Below are positions 32,974 to 41,498 of a DNA stretch of 64,000 bases, in pieces. Location of the stretch: assembly GCF_014650175.1 (NCBI RefSeq), contig NZ_BMUL01000010.1, forward strand, positions 1 through 64,000, given 5' to 3'. This stretch comes from Streptomyces termitum. Lineage in GTDB: Bacteria > Actinomycetota > Actinomycetes > Streptomycetales > Streptomycetaceae. Each line of letters starts with the position of its first letter. Positions within the stretch are counted from its first letter, which is position 1. Both the position numbers and the translations under genes were made by a program. The notes under the pieces were generated by a model that made no database searches, was not told the origin of the DNA, and saw nothing but the letters and a program-made list of their open reading frames with translations.

Positions 32974-34377
32974 ATGAGCACTCCTCCCGGCACCCCGCTG
33001 CGGGTCGCCCTCGTCAACGGAAGTTTCGAGGAACCGGCCGTCACCGACATGGCGCTCCTCCCGGACGCCTCCCAGACCCAGGCCCCGGGCCGCGTCCCGG
33101 GGTGGCTCACCACCGCGACGGACCACCTGATCGAGCTGTGGCACTCCGGCTTCAACGGCGTCCCCTCGACGGACGGGCAGCAGTTCGCCGAACTCAACGC
33201 CAACCAGGTCTCGACGCTCTACCAGGACCTGCCGACCTCCCCCGGCACCAAGCTGTACTGGCGGCTCTCCCACCGGGGCAGGCTGGGGCAGGACACCATG
33301 GCCCTGGACATCGGCGCTCCCGGCCGGGCCGTCGAGCAGCGCACCTTCAGCGACGGGAACACCGCCTGGGGCCACTACACCGGCACCTACACCGTGCCCG
33401 CCGGGCAGACCACCACCCGCTTCGCCTTCCGCTCCGTCTCCGCCGCCGGGGGCAACCAGGGCATCGGCAACTTCCTCGACGGGGTCTTCTTCGGCACCGC
33501 CCCGCTCGTGGTGCTCGCCAAGACGGCGATCCCCGTCGGCCCGCTCGACGTCGGCGACGTCGTCACCTACCGCGTCACCGCGCGCAACGAGGGCGGCGGC
33601 GCCGCCGAACGGCTCGTCCTGACCGACGTGCTGCCGCCCGGCACCGCCTACGTGCCCGGCTCGCTGCGGATCGTCGACGGGCCGAACGCCGGGGCGAAGA
33701 CCGACCGGGACGGCGACGACCAGGCGGCGTACGACCCCGAGTCCCGCACGGTCGTCTTCCGGCTCGGCACCGGCGCCTCCGCCACCCAGGGCGGCAGCCT
33801 CGCCAACACCGCCGCGCTGCCGGGCGGCACGACCGTCGAGTACCGGGTCGTGCTCGGCCTGGAGACCGCCGGGACCCGGGTCGTCAACACGGCGACCGCC
33901 GCCTACGAGAACCGCCTCGGGGCCACCCCGGAGGCGCTGACCGCCACCTCCGACGAGGCCGCCACCGAGGTCCGGCCCGCCGCCGACCTGGACGTGGCCA
34001 AGTCCGCCGACGCCACCACCGTGACCGTCGGCCAGACCGTCACCTACCGGGTGGCCGTCCACAACTCCGGCCCGAACCGGGCGACCGGCGTCACCGTCGC
34101 CGACCGCCTCCCGGCCGGTCTCGCCTTCCTCTCCGCCGAGCCCTCCGCCGGCTCCTACGACCCCGCGACCGGCCGGTGGACGGTCGGCGAACTGGCGGTC
34201 GGCGCCCGCGCGACCCTCGTGCTGCGGGCCAAGGCCACCCGGACCGGACGCCCCGTCAACACGGCCACCGCGACCGCCGCCGAGAAGGACCCCGACCCCT
34301 CCGACAACACCGACTCCGTGGCCGTCTGCGTCGAACCCGCCCCGGCCTGCTGCGAGCCGTGCGTGCCGCGCGGCTGA
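32974..34377 (+). CDS. DUF11-repeat protein with N-terminal jelly-roll domain
   Basis: The 467-residue protein begins with LVNGSFEEP and a roughly 180-residue domain of the DUF642/carbohydrate-binding type (GWLTTATDHLIELW, GTKLYWRLSHRG). Two DUF11-type repeats follow, from VVLAKTAIPVGPLDVGDVVTYRVT and LDVAKSADATTVTVGQTVTYRVA. The tail CVEPAPACCEPCVPRG is cysteine-rich. There is no signal peptide or sorting signal, which is odd because DUF11 repeats are normally extracellular. GGAGAGG lies five bases before ATG 32974. It could be a surface adhesin exported by a non-Sec route or an intracellular structural protein; the role is unknown. Confidence 0.75.
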   Translation: MSTPPGTPLRVALVNGSFEEPAVTDMALLPDASQTQAPGRVPGWLTTATDHLIELWHSGFNGVPSTDGQQFAELNANQVSTLYQDLPTSPGTKLYWRLSHRGRLGQDTMALDIGAPGRAVEQRTFSDGNTAWGHYTGTYTVPAGQTTTRFAFRSVSAAGGNQGIGNFLDGVFFGTAPLVVLAKTAIPVGPLDVGDVVTYRVTARNEGGGAAERLVLTDVLPPGTAYVPGSLRIVDGPNAGAKTDRDGDDQAAYDPESRTVVFRLGTGASATQGGSLANTAALPGGTTVEYRVVLGLETAGTRVVNTATAAYENRLGATPEALTATSDEAATEVRPAADLDVAKSADATTVTVGQTVTYRVAVHNSGPNRATGVTVADRLPAGLAFLSAEPSAGSYDPATGRWTVGELAVGARATLVLRAKATRTGRPVNTATATAAEKDPDPSDNTDSVAVCVEPAPACCEPCVPRG

Positions 34378-34409
34378 CCGGCCGTCCCCCCGCGGGCCCG
34401 CCGCAGCCG

Positions 34410-35090
34410 TCAGGCGCCGCGCGGCGGGAGGAGGCCCGCCTCGTGCGCGGCGATGGCGGCCTCCACCCGGTTGCGGACGCCCAGCTTCGTCAGCACGGCG
34501 CTGACGTGGGCCTTCACCGTGCCCTCCACCAGGTGCAGCCGGTCCCCGATCTCGGCGTTGGACAGGCCCGCGCCGACCCCGGCGAGCACGTCCCGCTCCC
34601 GCTCCGTCAGCCGGTCCAGGGGGCGGTGCGGGTGCGCCGAGCGGTGCGCCCGCATCCCGGCGACCACCCGGGCCGCGACGCGCGGGGACAGATAGGCGCC
34701 CCCGGCGCCCACCGCCCGCACCCCGTCGAGGAGTTCCCTCGGATCGTCCGCCTTCAGCAGGAAGCCGTCCGCGCCCTCTTCGAGCGCCCGGGTGATGTAC
34801 GCGTCCTGGCCGAAGGTCGTCAGCACGATCACCCCGACGCCGGGCAGCTCCCGGTGGAAGCGGGCCGCCGCGCCCAGCCCGTCGAGGCCCGGCATCCGGA
34901 TGTCCAGCAGGACCACGTCCGGCCGGTGCCGGCGCGCGAGCTCCAGGGCCTCCCGCCCGTCGCCCGCCTCGGCCACCACCTCGACCCGCGGGTCCCGCGC
35001 CAGGATGGCCCGGACCCCGGCCCGGACCATCGCCTCGTCGTCCGCGACCAGCACCCGGACCGGCCGCCCGCCCGTCGTCTCGTCCTCCAT
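34410..35090 (-). CDS. NarL/LuxR-family response regulator
   Basis: The 226-residue protein has a receiver domain (VADDEAM, phosphorylated Asp in LLDIRMPG, Thr in VLTTFG, Lys in LLKADDP) and a LuxR-type helix-turn-helix (LTERERDVLAGVGAGLSNAEIGDRLHLVEGTVKAHVSAVLTKL). A TAGGCT box (35097-35102) sits six bases from ATG 35090, so the transcript is probably leaderless. It is divergent from an ABC exporter whose operon ends in a HisKA_3 kinase gene. The kinase (37059-38648) is the natural partner; the regulator likely controls the exporter, as in antimicrobial-peptide or envelope-stress modules. Confidence 0.92.
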   Translation of the reverse strand: MEDETTGGRPVRVLVADDEAMVRAGVRAILARDPRVEVVAEAGDGREALELARRHRPDVVLLDIRMPGLDGLGAAARFHRELPGVGVIVLTTFGQDAYITRALEEGADGFLLKADDPRELLDGVRAVGAGGAYLSPRVAARVVAGMRAHRSAHPHRPLDRLTERERDVLAGVGAGLSNAEIGDRLHLVEGTVKAHVSAVLTKLGVRNRVEAAIAAHEAGLLPPRGA

Positions 35091-35261
35091 GCGAGGAGCC
35101 TACGGCCGGCGGCGGGCCCGGCGGGTCCGCCCCGGGGCGGGCGGGCACCCCCGACGAAGGTCGGGTCGCTCCTTCCCTTCGTCCGGTGGGCACCGGCCCC
35201 GCCCGCTCCTAGCGTCGGTGGTCCCGCGGCGGAGGGCCGCGGACGACCGCTGAGGAGACCT

Positions 35262-36206
35262 GTGATCAGCCTTCGGGGACTGACGAAACGCTACGGCGGC
35301 ACCCTCGCCGTGGACGACCTGACCTTCGACGTCCGGGCCGGGCTCGTGACCGGCTTCCTCGGTCCCAACGGGGCCGGGAAGTCCACCACCCTGCGGATGG
35401 TCCTGGGCCTGGACCACCCCACCCGGGGCCGGGCCCTGATCGGCGGCCGGCCCTACGCGGAGCTGCACCGGCCGCTGCGCGCGGTCGGCGCGATGCTCGA
35501 CTCCCGCGCCGTCCACCCGGCCCGCTCCGGCCGGGCCCACCTGGTCGCCCAGGCACGGGCCGGCGGCATCCCGGTCCGCCGGGTGGACGAGGTCCTGGAG
35601 GCGGTGGGCCTGGGCGCGGCGGCCCGCCGGCCGGCCGGGACCTACTCGCTGGGGATGAGCGGGCGGCTCGGGGTGGCGGGCGCCCTGCTCGGCGATCCGG
35701 CCGTGCTGGTCCTGGACGAGCCGGTGAACGGCCTCGACCCGGAGGGCGTGCGCTGGATCCGGCGGCTCGTGCGCGAGGAGGCGGCCCGGGGCCGCACCGT
35801 CTTCCTCTCCAGCCACCTGATGAGCGAGATGGAGCTGACCGCCGACCGGCTGGTCGTCATCGGCCGGGGACGGCTGCTGAGCGACACCTCCATGGCGGAC
35901 TTCCTGGCCTCCGCGTCGCCCCCGTCGGCGCGCGTCGCGGTGCCCGACCCCGAGGAGCGGGCGGCGCTGGCGCGCGGGCTCGCGGCGCTCGGCGGGGTGA
36001 GCGTCGAGGCGGCGGCTGACGGCTCCCTCGCGGTCGGCGGCCGGACGGCGGCGGAGGTCGGCGACCTGGCCCACCGGTGCGGCGCCCGGCTGCACGGCCT
36101 GCGCGACGTCCGGGTGTCGCTGGAGGAGGCGTACATGGAACTGACCGCGCACAGCGTCGAGTACGCGGCGGGCACCGGCGGCGGGCACGGGGAGGAGCGG
36201 GCATGA
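35262..36206 (+). CDS. ABC transporter ATP-binding protein
   Basis: The 314-residue ATPase has Walker A GPNGAGKSTT, signature SLGMSGRLGVAGAL (a variant of LSGGQ), Walker B VLVLDEPVNGLDPEG, and a switch His in FLSSHLMSEME. It is the DrrA/YhaQ-like type that pairs with one ABC-2 permease. GTG 35262 is preceded by AGGAG at five bases. Its stop overlaps the permease start as ATGA, so the two are translated together. The C-terminal 80 residues form the usual poorly conserved dimer region. The complex probably exports a lipid or peptide; control by the adjacent two-component system is inferred. Confidence 0.92.
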   Translation: MISLRGLTKRYGGTLAVDDLTFDVRAGLVTGFLGPNGAGKSTTLRMVLGLDHPTRGRALIGGRPYAELHRPLRAVGAMLDSRAVHPARSGRAHLVAQARAGGIPVRRVDEVLEAVGLGAAARRPAGTYSLGMSGRLGVAGALLGDPAVLVLDEPVNGLDPEGVRWIRRLVREEAARGRTVFLSSHLMSEMELTADRLVVIGRGRLLSDTSMADFLASASPPSARVAVPDPEERAALARGLAALGGVSVEAAADGSLAVGGRTAAEVGDLAHRCGARLHGLRDVRVSLEEAYMELTAHSVEYAAGTGGGHGEERA

Positions 36207-36958
36207 GACTCCCCCTCCTCTCCCCCGCCTTCCCGGGGACGGTCGGCTCCGAGTGGGGCAAACTGTGGTCGGTCCGGTCCGCCGGGCTCTGCCTCCTGGC
36301 CGCCCTCGTGGTCACCGGCGTGTTCTCGTACTACTACGGGGCGATCGCCCGCATCAACGGGCACCCGGTCCAGCCCGTCGGGAACGCGGCGGCCTCCTCC
36401 GTGGTCCTCGTCCAGTTCGCCTTCGCCGTCCTGGCGATGGTGGCGGTGACCTCCGAGTACACGACGGGGAGCATCCGGGCGACCCTGCTGTGGACGCCCC
36501 GGCGGCACCGGGTGCAGGCGGCGAAGGCCCTGGTGGCGGCCGGGGTCGCGTTCTCGGGCGGGACCGTCTGCGCCGTGCTGGGCACGGCCGTCGCCTGGGG
36601 GGCGTTCGACGGGCGGGCCTCGTTCGACGCGGGCACGACGGCCCGCCAGGTCCTCGCCGTGGGCGTGTACCAGGCGCTCGTCGCCGTGCTCACGGTGGGC
36701 GTGGCCTTCGCCGCCCGGCACCCGGCGGGCGCGCTGGCCGTCCTCGTCTCCCTGCTGTGGGCGGTGCCCAGCACGCTCCTCGGGCTCGGTGCCGCGACCG
36801 TCGTGGACGGCCTGCCGTACGGGGCGGGCGGCCACTTCGTGAGCGCGGGGGCGGGCGGCGCCCCGTACGGCCCGGTGACGGCGGTCCTGATCGTCGCCGC
36901 CTGGGCCGCCGCCGCCCACCTGGCCGGCCGGTACGCCCTCCACCGCGCGGACGCCTGA
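36203..36958 (+). CDS. ABC-2 type permease
   Basis: The 251-residue membrane protein has six hydrophobic spans and the ABC-2 permease features SEWGKLWSVRS at the N-terminus and TSEYTTGSIRATLLWTPRRHRVQAAKAL in the first cytoplasmic loop. The final span precedes a short LAGRYALHRADA tail. Overlap of four bases with the ATPase gene shows one transporter. ATG 36203 is the only sensible start. It likely forms a homodimer with two ATPase chains. Confidence 0.88.
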   Translation: MRLPLLSPAFPGTVGSEWGKLWSVRSAGLCLLAALVVTGVFSYYYGAIARINGHPVQPVGNAAASSVVLVQFAFAVLAMVAVTSEYTTGSIRATLLWTPRRHRVQAAKALVAAGVAFSGGTVCAVLGTAVAWGAFDGRASFDAGTTARQVLAVGVYQALVAVLTVGVAFAARHPAGALAVLVSLLWAVPSTLLGLGAATVVDGLPYGAGGHFVSAGAGGAPYGPVTAVLIVAAWAAAAHLAGRYALHRADA

Positions 36959-37058
36959 GACGCTCCGCGCGGAGACCCGGCCCCGGCCGGAGGCGTGTCC
37001 GGGTGGGCGTCGGAGAATCGACGGAGCGTCCCCCGTCACCGACCGGAAGGCACGGCCC

Positions 37059-38648
37059 ATGCGGCATCCGCTTCCCCGCCCGTCCCGGCCCGTGCTCACG
37101 GACGCGGCCCTGTGGGCCGGGCTCACCGCCGTCACCGGCTACGGCTTCCTGGAGACGGACTCCGCCTCGCTCGTCCCCGACCTGCTGCTGCCGTCGGCCG
37201 TCCTGGCGGTCGCGGTGCCGCTGTCCCGCCGGCGGCCGGGCGCGGCGGTGCTCCTCGCCGGCGGGCTGTGCGCGCTGGGCCTGGCCGACCCGGTCACCCC
37301 CGCCGGCCCCCAGGTCCTGTCCCTGGCGGTGCTGAGCTTCCTGCTCGGGGCGCGGGTCGCGGCGGCCCGGGGCCCGCTGCTGGTGCTCGCCGCCTGCCTG
37401 GCCCTCGCCGTCGCGGTCTGCGCCGTGCTGCGGGTGCAGCCCGTGTGGTGGTTCTACGCCCTGACGGTGCTGCCCGCCGCCCTGCTGCCGCCGTGGCTGG
37501 CCGGGCGGCACTGGCGCGGGCGGCGTGAACTGGTCCGGGAGGGCTGGCGGCTGGCGGTGGGCCTGGAGGAGCGCCAGCACCTCGTCGCGGAGCGGGCCCG
37601 GCTGACCGAGCGGACCGACATCGCCGCCGACATGCACGACTCCCTCGGTCACGTGCTGAGCCTGGTCGCCCTGCGGGCCGGGGCCCTGGAGCTCTCCCCC
37701 GACCTGACCGCGCGCGACCGCGCCGACCTGGCCGAGCTGCGCGGGACGGTCGCGGACGCCGTCGAACAGCTGCGGGAGACCGTCGCCGTCCTGCACGAGC
37801 CGCGCGCGTCGCCCGGCGGGGACGACACCTCCGTCCCGGAGACGGTCGAGGAGCTGCTCGGCCGGGCGGTCGCCTCCGGGGTGCCGGTGCGCTGGGAGCG
37901 GCGCGGCCCGGTGCCGGCCCTTTCACCGCTGGTCGAGCGGGGCATCCACCGGGTGGTGCGGGAGGCCCTGACCAATGCCGTGAAGCACGCGCCGGGCGCC
38001 CCGGTCCGGGTGGAGATCGTCCACGAGGCCGACCGCACCCGGGTCGGCGTCGTCAACGGGGCCCCGCCGCCGGGGGCCGCCGCCGGGGCCGGTCCCGAAG
38101 GCGGGCGGCGGGGGCTGACGGGGCTCCGGGAGCGGGTGTCGGTGCTCGGCGGATCGCTGCGGACGGAACCGTACCGGGGCGGGTTCCGGGTGGGCGCGGT
38201 GCTCCCGCACCGGCCGCCGGGCCGGCGCGCCCCGGCGGCCCTCCCGGACCCGGGGGCCGCGCCGGAGTCCGCCCGGCGGCTGGCCGAGGCGCGGCGCACC
38301 GCGCGCCGCCGCTCGGCCCTCGCCCTCGTGGCGCCGCTGGCGGCGGCCGCGTTCTTCGTGCCGGCCGCCGGCTATCTGGCCCGGCAGCTGACGACGGGGG
38401 TGCTGCCGCCGCACCGGTACGACCGGCTGGAGCCGGGCCGGACCCGGGCCGAGCTGGCCCCGCTGCTCCCGGCCCGCCCCTTCCCGTACCCGCCCGACCA
38501 CGTGCGCGCCGCCCCGGCCCCGGCCGGTGCCCGCTGCGAGGCGTACCGGTCCGGGCCCGACCTGCTGCACCAGGTCGACTTCTACCGGCTCTGCTGGTCC
38601 GGCGGCGTCCTGGTGTCCCGGGACACGATCCGGGCGGACCCGCGCTGA
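37059..38648 (+). CDS. NarL-type sensor kinase with an extra C-terminal membrane domain
   Basis: The 529-residue protein has four to five N-terminal membrane spans (about 10-155), a HisKA_3 dimerisation motif with the phospho-His in ADMHDSLGHVLSLVALRAG, and an ATPase domain with VVREALTNAVKHAPG and GLTGLRERV. After the kinase (near residue 395) comes a second membrane helix (SALALVAPLAAAAFFVPAAGYL, about 418-440) and an external domain of about 90 residues with two cysteines. That tail is not part of typical kinases and could be an extra sensor or a fused small protein. It follows the ABC genes and pairs with the divergent LuxR-type regulator. Confidence 0.85.
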   Translation: MRHPLPRPSRPVLTDAALWAGLTAVTGYGFLETDSASLVPDLLLPSAVLAVAVPLSRRRPGAAVLLAGGLCALGLADPVTPAGPQVLSLAVLSFLLGARVAAARGPLLVLAACLALAVAVCAVLRVQPVWWFYALTVLPAALLPPWLAGRHWRGRRELVREGWRLAVGLEERQHLVAERARLTERTDIAADMHDSLGHVLSLVALRAGALELSPDLTARDRADLAELRGTVADAVEQLRETVAVLHEPRASPGGDDTSVPETVEELLGRAVASGVPVRWERRGPVPALSPLVERGIHRVVREALTNAVKHAPGAPVRVEIVHEADRTRVGVVNGAPPPGAAAGAGPEGGRRGLTGLRERVSVLGGSLRTEPYRGGFRVGAVLPHRPPGRRAPAALPDPGAAPESARRLAEARRTARRRSALALVAPLAAAAFFVPAAGYLARQLTTGVLPPHRYDRLEPGRTRAELAPLLPARPFPYPPDHVRAAPAPAGARCEAYRSGPDLLHQVDFYRLCWSGGVLVSRDTIRADPR

Positions 38649-38657
38649 GCGGCGGGG

Positions 38658-39194
38658 TCAGCCGGTGGCGTGCGGGTCGCGGACGTAGCGGTCGTAGAGG
38701 ACGCCGTCCGGGTCGTGCGCCCGGCCGGCGGGGGTGAAGCCGGCCCGGCGGGCGACCGCGGCGGAGGCCGGGTTGCCCGGGTCGACCTTGATGACGGCCT
38801 CCCGGCCACCCTCGCGCGCGACGTACGGGAGCAGCAGCAGGACCGCGCGGGTGGCGAGGCCCCGGCCGCGCCAGGACGGGTAGAGGCCGTAGGCGACGTT
38901 GACCTGGCCGGGGTCGAGGCCCGCGGCGGAGAACCGCACGTCGATGGTGCCCGCGAGGACGGGGCCGCCGTCCGGGCCGCCCGCCGTCCGGATGCCGAAG
39001 GCGCGCAGCGGTCCGGCGGTCGCCCACTGCTCCCGGCAGTGCCGGAAGTACGCCTCGGCCCCCTCCCGGGTACTGGGGGCGCCGCTGAGCCACCGGACGA
39101 GCAGGGCGTCCTCGCCCGCGAGGTGCGGCCCGACGTCGTCGGCGCGCAGCGGGGAGAGGGTGACGGTGCCGTCGGAGAGGGTGACGTCGCTCAT
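38658..39194 (-). CDS. GNAT-family acetyltransferase, RimJ-like
   Basis: The 178-residue protein has the GNAT core: LRADDVGPHLAGEDALLVRWLSG, then VNVAYGLYPSWRGRGLATRAVLLLLPYV (acetyl-CoA loop) and DPGNPASAAVARRAGFTPAG. The pattern matches RimJ/RimL-type enzymes that acetylate protein N-termini or small amines. No Shine-Dalgarno is visible before ATG 39194, so it may be leaderless. It converges nearly end to end with the sensor kinase gene and is divergent from the OmpR-type regulator; a functional link to either is not evident. Confidence 0.85.
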   Translation of the reverse strand: MSDVTLSDGTVTLSPLRADDVGPHLAGEDALLVRWLSGAPSTREGAEAYFRHCREQWATAGPLRAFGIRTAGGPDGGPVLAGTIDVRFSAAGLDPGQVNVAYGLYPSWRGRGLATRAVLLLLPYVAREGGREAVIKVDPGNPASAAVARRAGFTPAGRAHDPDGVLYDRYVRDPHATG

Positions 39195-39280
39195 CCGGTG
39201 ATGATGGCCGCCGGGGCGGGCGGCGCGCCACCGGTTTCCCCGGCGGGCGGCCCCGCTGTGCGGCGGCTGCCGCGCGATCG

Positions 39281-39311
39281 TGCATCAGCCGTGTATCAGC
39301 GCAGGTCAGGT
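39281..39311 (+). promoter_or_regulatory. direct repeats fit for OmpR-type regulator binding
   Basis: TGCATCAGCC (39281-39290) and TGTATCAGCG (39292-39301) are direct repeats at an 11-base period, with a weaker third copy to 39311. OmpR/PhoB-type regulators bind head-to-tail sites with this spacing, so the downstream regulator may control its own gene here. Confidence 0.5.
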
Positions 39312-39387
39312 GCTTCTCCGTGGTGGGGGCGGCGGAGGGGGTGGGGCATGATGGGGGCCCGCCCGGCCCCGTCCCCGAGGGATGCAC

Positions 39388-40122
39388 ATGTCTGACTCCG
39401 CCCCGGCCCCTGCGCCGGACACCGCGCCCGCGCCCGTGACGATTCTGCTCGTCGAGGACGACGAGGTGATCCGGCGGTCCGTCGCGATGGCCCTGGAGCG
39501 GTACGGCTACCGGGTGCTCGTCGCGGCCGACGGGCTGACCGGGCTCGAATTGTTCCGGGAGGGGCGCCACGACCTGCTGCTCCTCGACGTGATGCTGCCG
39601 GGCCTGGACGGCATCGGCCTGTGCCGGCGGATCAGGGAGACCGCGACCGACCCGATCCTGATGATGTCCGCGCGCGGCGACGCCCTCGACGTGGTCTCCG
39701 GCCTGGAGGCCGGGGCCGACGACTACGTGGTGAAGCCCGTCGACACGGCCGTCCTGGTGGCCCGCATCCGCTCGCTGCTGCGGCGGTCCGCCTTCGTCCC
39801 GCAGGAGACCGGCCGGCCCGGCCCGGCGGAGACCGCCGGGCCGCTGGTCTTCGGCGACCTCTCGCTCGACCCGGCCGCCCTGGAGGTCCGCAGGGGCGGC
39901 GAGCGGGTCGCGCTCGCCCCGACCGAACTGCGCCTCCTCCTCCAGTTCGCCGCCCACCCCGGCATCGTGCTGGACCGGCAGACCCTGCTGCGCGAGGTGT
40001 GGGACTACGGCTGGGACGGCGACACCCGGGTCGTCGACCTGTGCGTGCAGCGACTGCGCAAGAAGATCGGCGCCGACCGCATCGAGACGGTCCGGGGCTT
40101 CGGCTACAAGCTCAAGCGGTGA
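39388..40122 (+). CDS. OmpR-family response regulator, CseB-like
   Basis: The 244-residue protein has a receiver (LLVEDDEVIRRS, phospho-Asp in LLLLDVMLPGLDG, Ser-Ala in MMSARG, Lys in VVKPVDT) and a winged helix (LAPTELRLLLQFAAHPGIVLDRQTLLREVWDYG to ETVRGFGYKLKR). The receiver resembles CseB, the regulator of envelope stress in Streptomyces. ATG 39388 is preferred to ATG 39382 because GAGGG is six bases before it. The stop overlaps the kinase start as GTGA. Next genes encode a DD-carboxypeptidase and a VanJ-like phosphatase, so cell-wall stress is a reasonable inferred input. Confidence 0.9.
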   Translation: MSDSAPAPAPDTAPAPVTILLVEDDEVIRRSVAMALERYGYRVLVAADGLTGLELFREGRHDLLLLDVMLPGLDGIGLCRRIRETATDPILMMSARGDALDVVSGLEAGADDYVVKPVDTAVLVARIRSLLRRSAFVPQETGRPGPAETAGPLVFGDLSLDPAALEVRRGGERVALAPTELRLLLQFAAHPGIVLDRQTLLREVWDYGWDGDTRVVDLCVQRLRKKIGADRIETVRGFGYKLKR

Positions 40123-41381
40123 GCGCCGCCCCCCGGAGGGCGGCGCGCCTCCGTTCCCTGCGCTGGAAGATCGTCCTCCTGGTGGCCCTGGCCTGCGCGT
40201 CGATGGCGCTGACGGTCGGCCTGCTGGTGCACGAGTCGGTGCTGCGGCGGTCCCTGCACGAGGGCTCGGGCAAGGCCCTCGCGGCCCTGGCGCAGGCCCG
40301 CGACGAGGCCGCCGCCACCAGCACGGAAGGACCCGTGCGGACCCCCGAGGAGCTGCCGGAGGCGCTGCTGCGGCAGGTCGAGCGCGACGGCGAGGCCACC
40401 CTGTACGAGAACGAGCCCCCGGCCCCCGTCTTCTGGGCCGCGCGGAAGGAGGGCGGGAAGCTGTACGCGGTCGAGGCCGACATGACCGCCGACCTGCTGA
40501 CCCGGCAGGCCCTCGACCGCCACATGTGGAAGTACTCGCTGCTCACCCTGGGCGTGGTCGTCCCGGCCACCGCCCTGGCCACCGAGCTGCCCGCCCGGCG
40601 GCTGCGCCGGGTCGCCCGCACCGCCCGCCGCATCACGGCGGGCGACCTCGACGCGCGGACGGGCCCGATGCGCGGGGGCGACGAGGTCACCGGGATCTCG
40701 GCGGTCGTCGACTCCATGGCCGACAGCCTCCAGCGGCGGATCGACACCGAGCAGCGCTTCACCGCCGACGTCGCGCACGAGCTGCGCACCCCGCTGATGG
40801 GCCTGGTCACCTCGGCCGGTCTGCTCCCCGAGGGCGAGGCGACCGACCTGGTCCAGGACCGGGTGCGGGTCCTGCGCGACCTGGTCGAGGACCTGCTGGA
40901 GATCTCCCGGCTCGACGCGGGCGCCGAGCGCGCCCAGCCGGGCCCGGTCGCCCTCGCCGGGCTCGTCCGGGACGCGGTGGCGCGCACGGGGCTCGCGGCG
41001 CACGTGACCGAGCGGGACCCGGCGGTGGTCGAGACCGACCCCCGGCGCCTGGACCGGATCGTCTCCAACCTGGTCGTCAACGCGCACCGGCACGGCGCCG
41101 GGCCGGTGGAGGTCGAGGTCTCCGGCCGGACGGTGACGGTCCGGGACCACGGGCCGGGCTTCCCCGCCGACCTGCTGGCCGACGGCCCCCGGCGGTTCCG
41201 CACCGGCACCGCCGAGCGGGGGCGCGGCCACGGCCTGGGCCTGACCATCGCCTCCGGTCAGGCCGGGGTGATCGGCGCCGTCCTGGACTTCGCCAACGCC
41301 CCCGGGGACGGCGGGGCGGTCGCGACGCTCCGGCTGCCCCCGGACGGCCCGGCGCCCGGGGACGGCCCCGGGCCGGACTGA
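40119..41381 (+). CDS. OmpR-type sensor histidine kinase, CseC-like
   Basis: The 420-residue kinase has two membrane helices (KIVLLVALACASMALTVGLLV near the N-terminus and YSLLTLGVVVPATALATEL about 130 residues later) around an external sensor domain, then a HAMP linker, the HisKA motif FTADVAHELRTPLMGL, N-box IVSNLVVNAHRHG, and ATP motifs VRDHGPGFP and GHGLGLTIA. GTG 40119 overlaps the regulator stop by four bases. Sensor domain and order resemble CseC-type kinases. The signal is unknown; context points to wall damage or glycopeptide-like compounds. Confidence 0.9.
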   Translation: MSAAPRRAARLRSLRWKIVLLVALACASMALTVGLLVHESVLRRSLHEGSGKALAALAQARDEAAATSTEGPVRTPEELPEALLRQVERDGEATLYENEPPAPVFWAARKEGGKLYAVEADMTADLLTRQALDRHMWKYSLLTLGVVVPATALATELPARRLRRVARTARRITAGDLDARTGPMRGGDEVTGISAVVDSMADSLQRRIDTEQRFTADVAHELRTPLMGLVTSAGLLPEGEATDLVQDRVRVLRDLVEDLLEISRLDAGAERAQPGPVALAGLVRDAVARTGLAAHVTERDPAVVETDPRRLDRIVSNLVVNAHRHGAGPVEVEVSGRTVTVRDHGPGFPADLLADGPRRFRTGTAERGRGHGLGLTIASGQAGVIGAVLDFANAPGDGGAVATLRLPPDGPAPGDGPGPD

Positions 41382-41498
41382 TACACGACCGATGGGTTCC
41401 CGAGCGCGGGCGGCGCCCCCGCGCCCGTGGTCCGGACGCCTCGCCCCCGGAGTCTTGCTGCCGTACCGATCCCGTACCGCAGCCCCTGGAGGCGGCCC

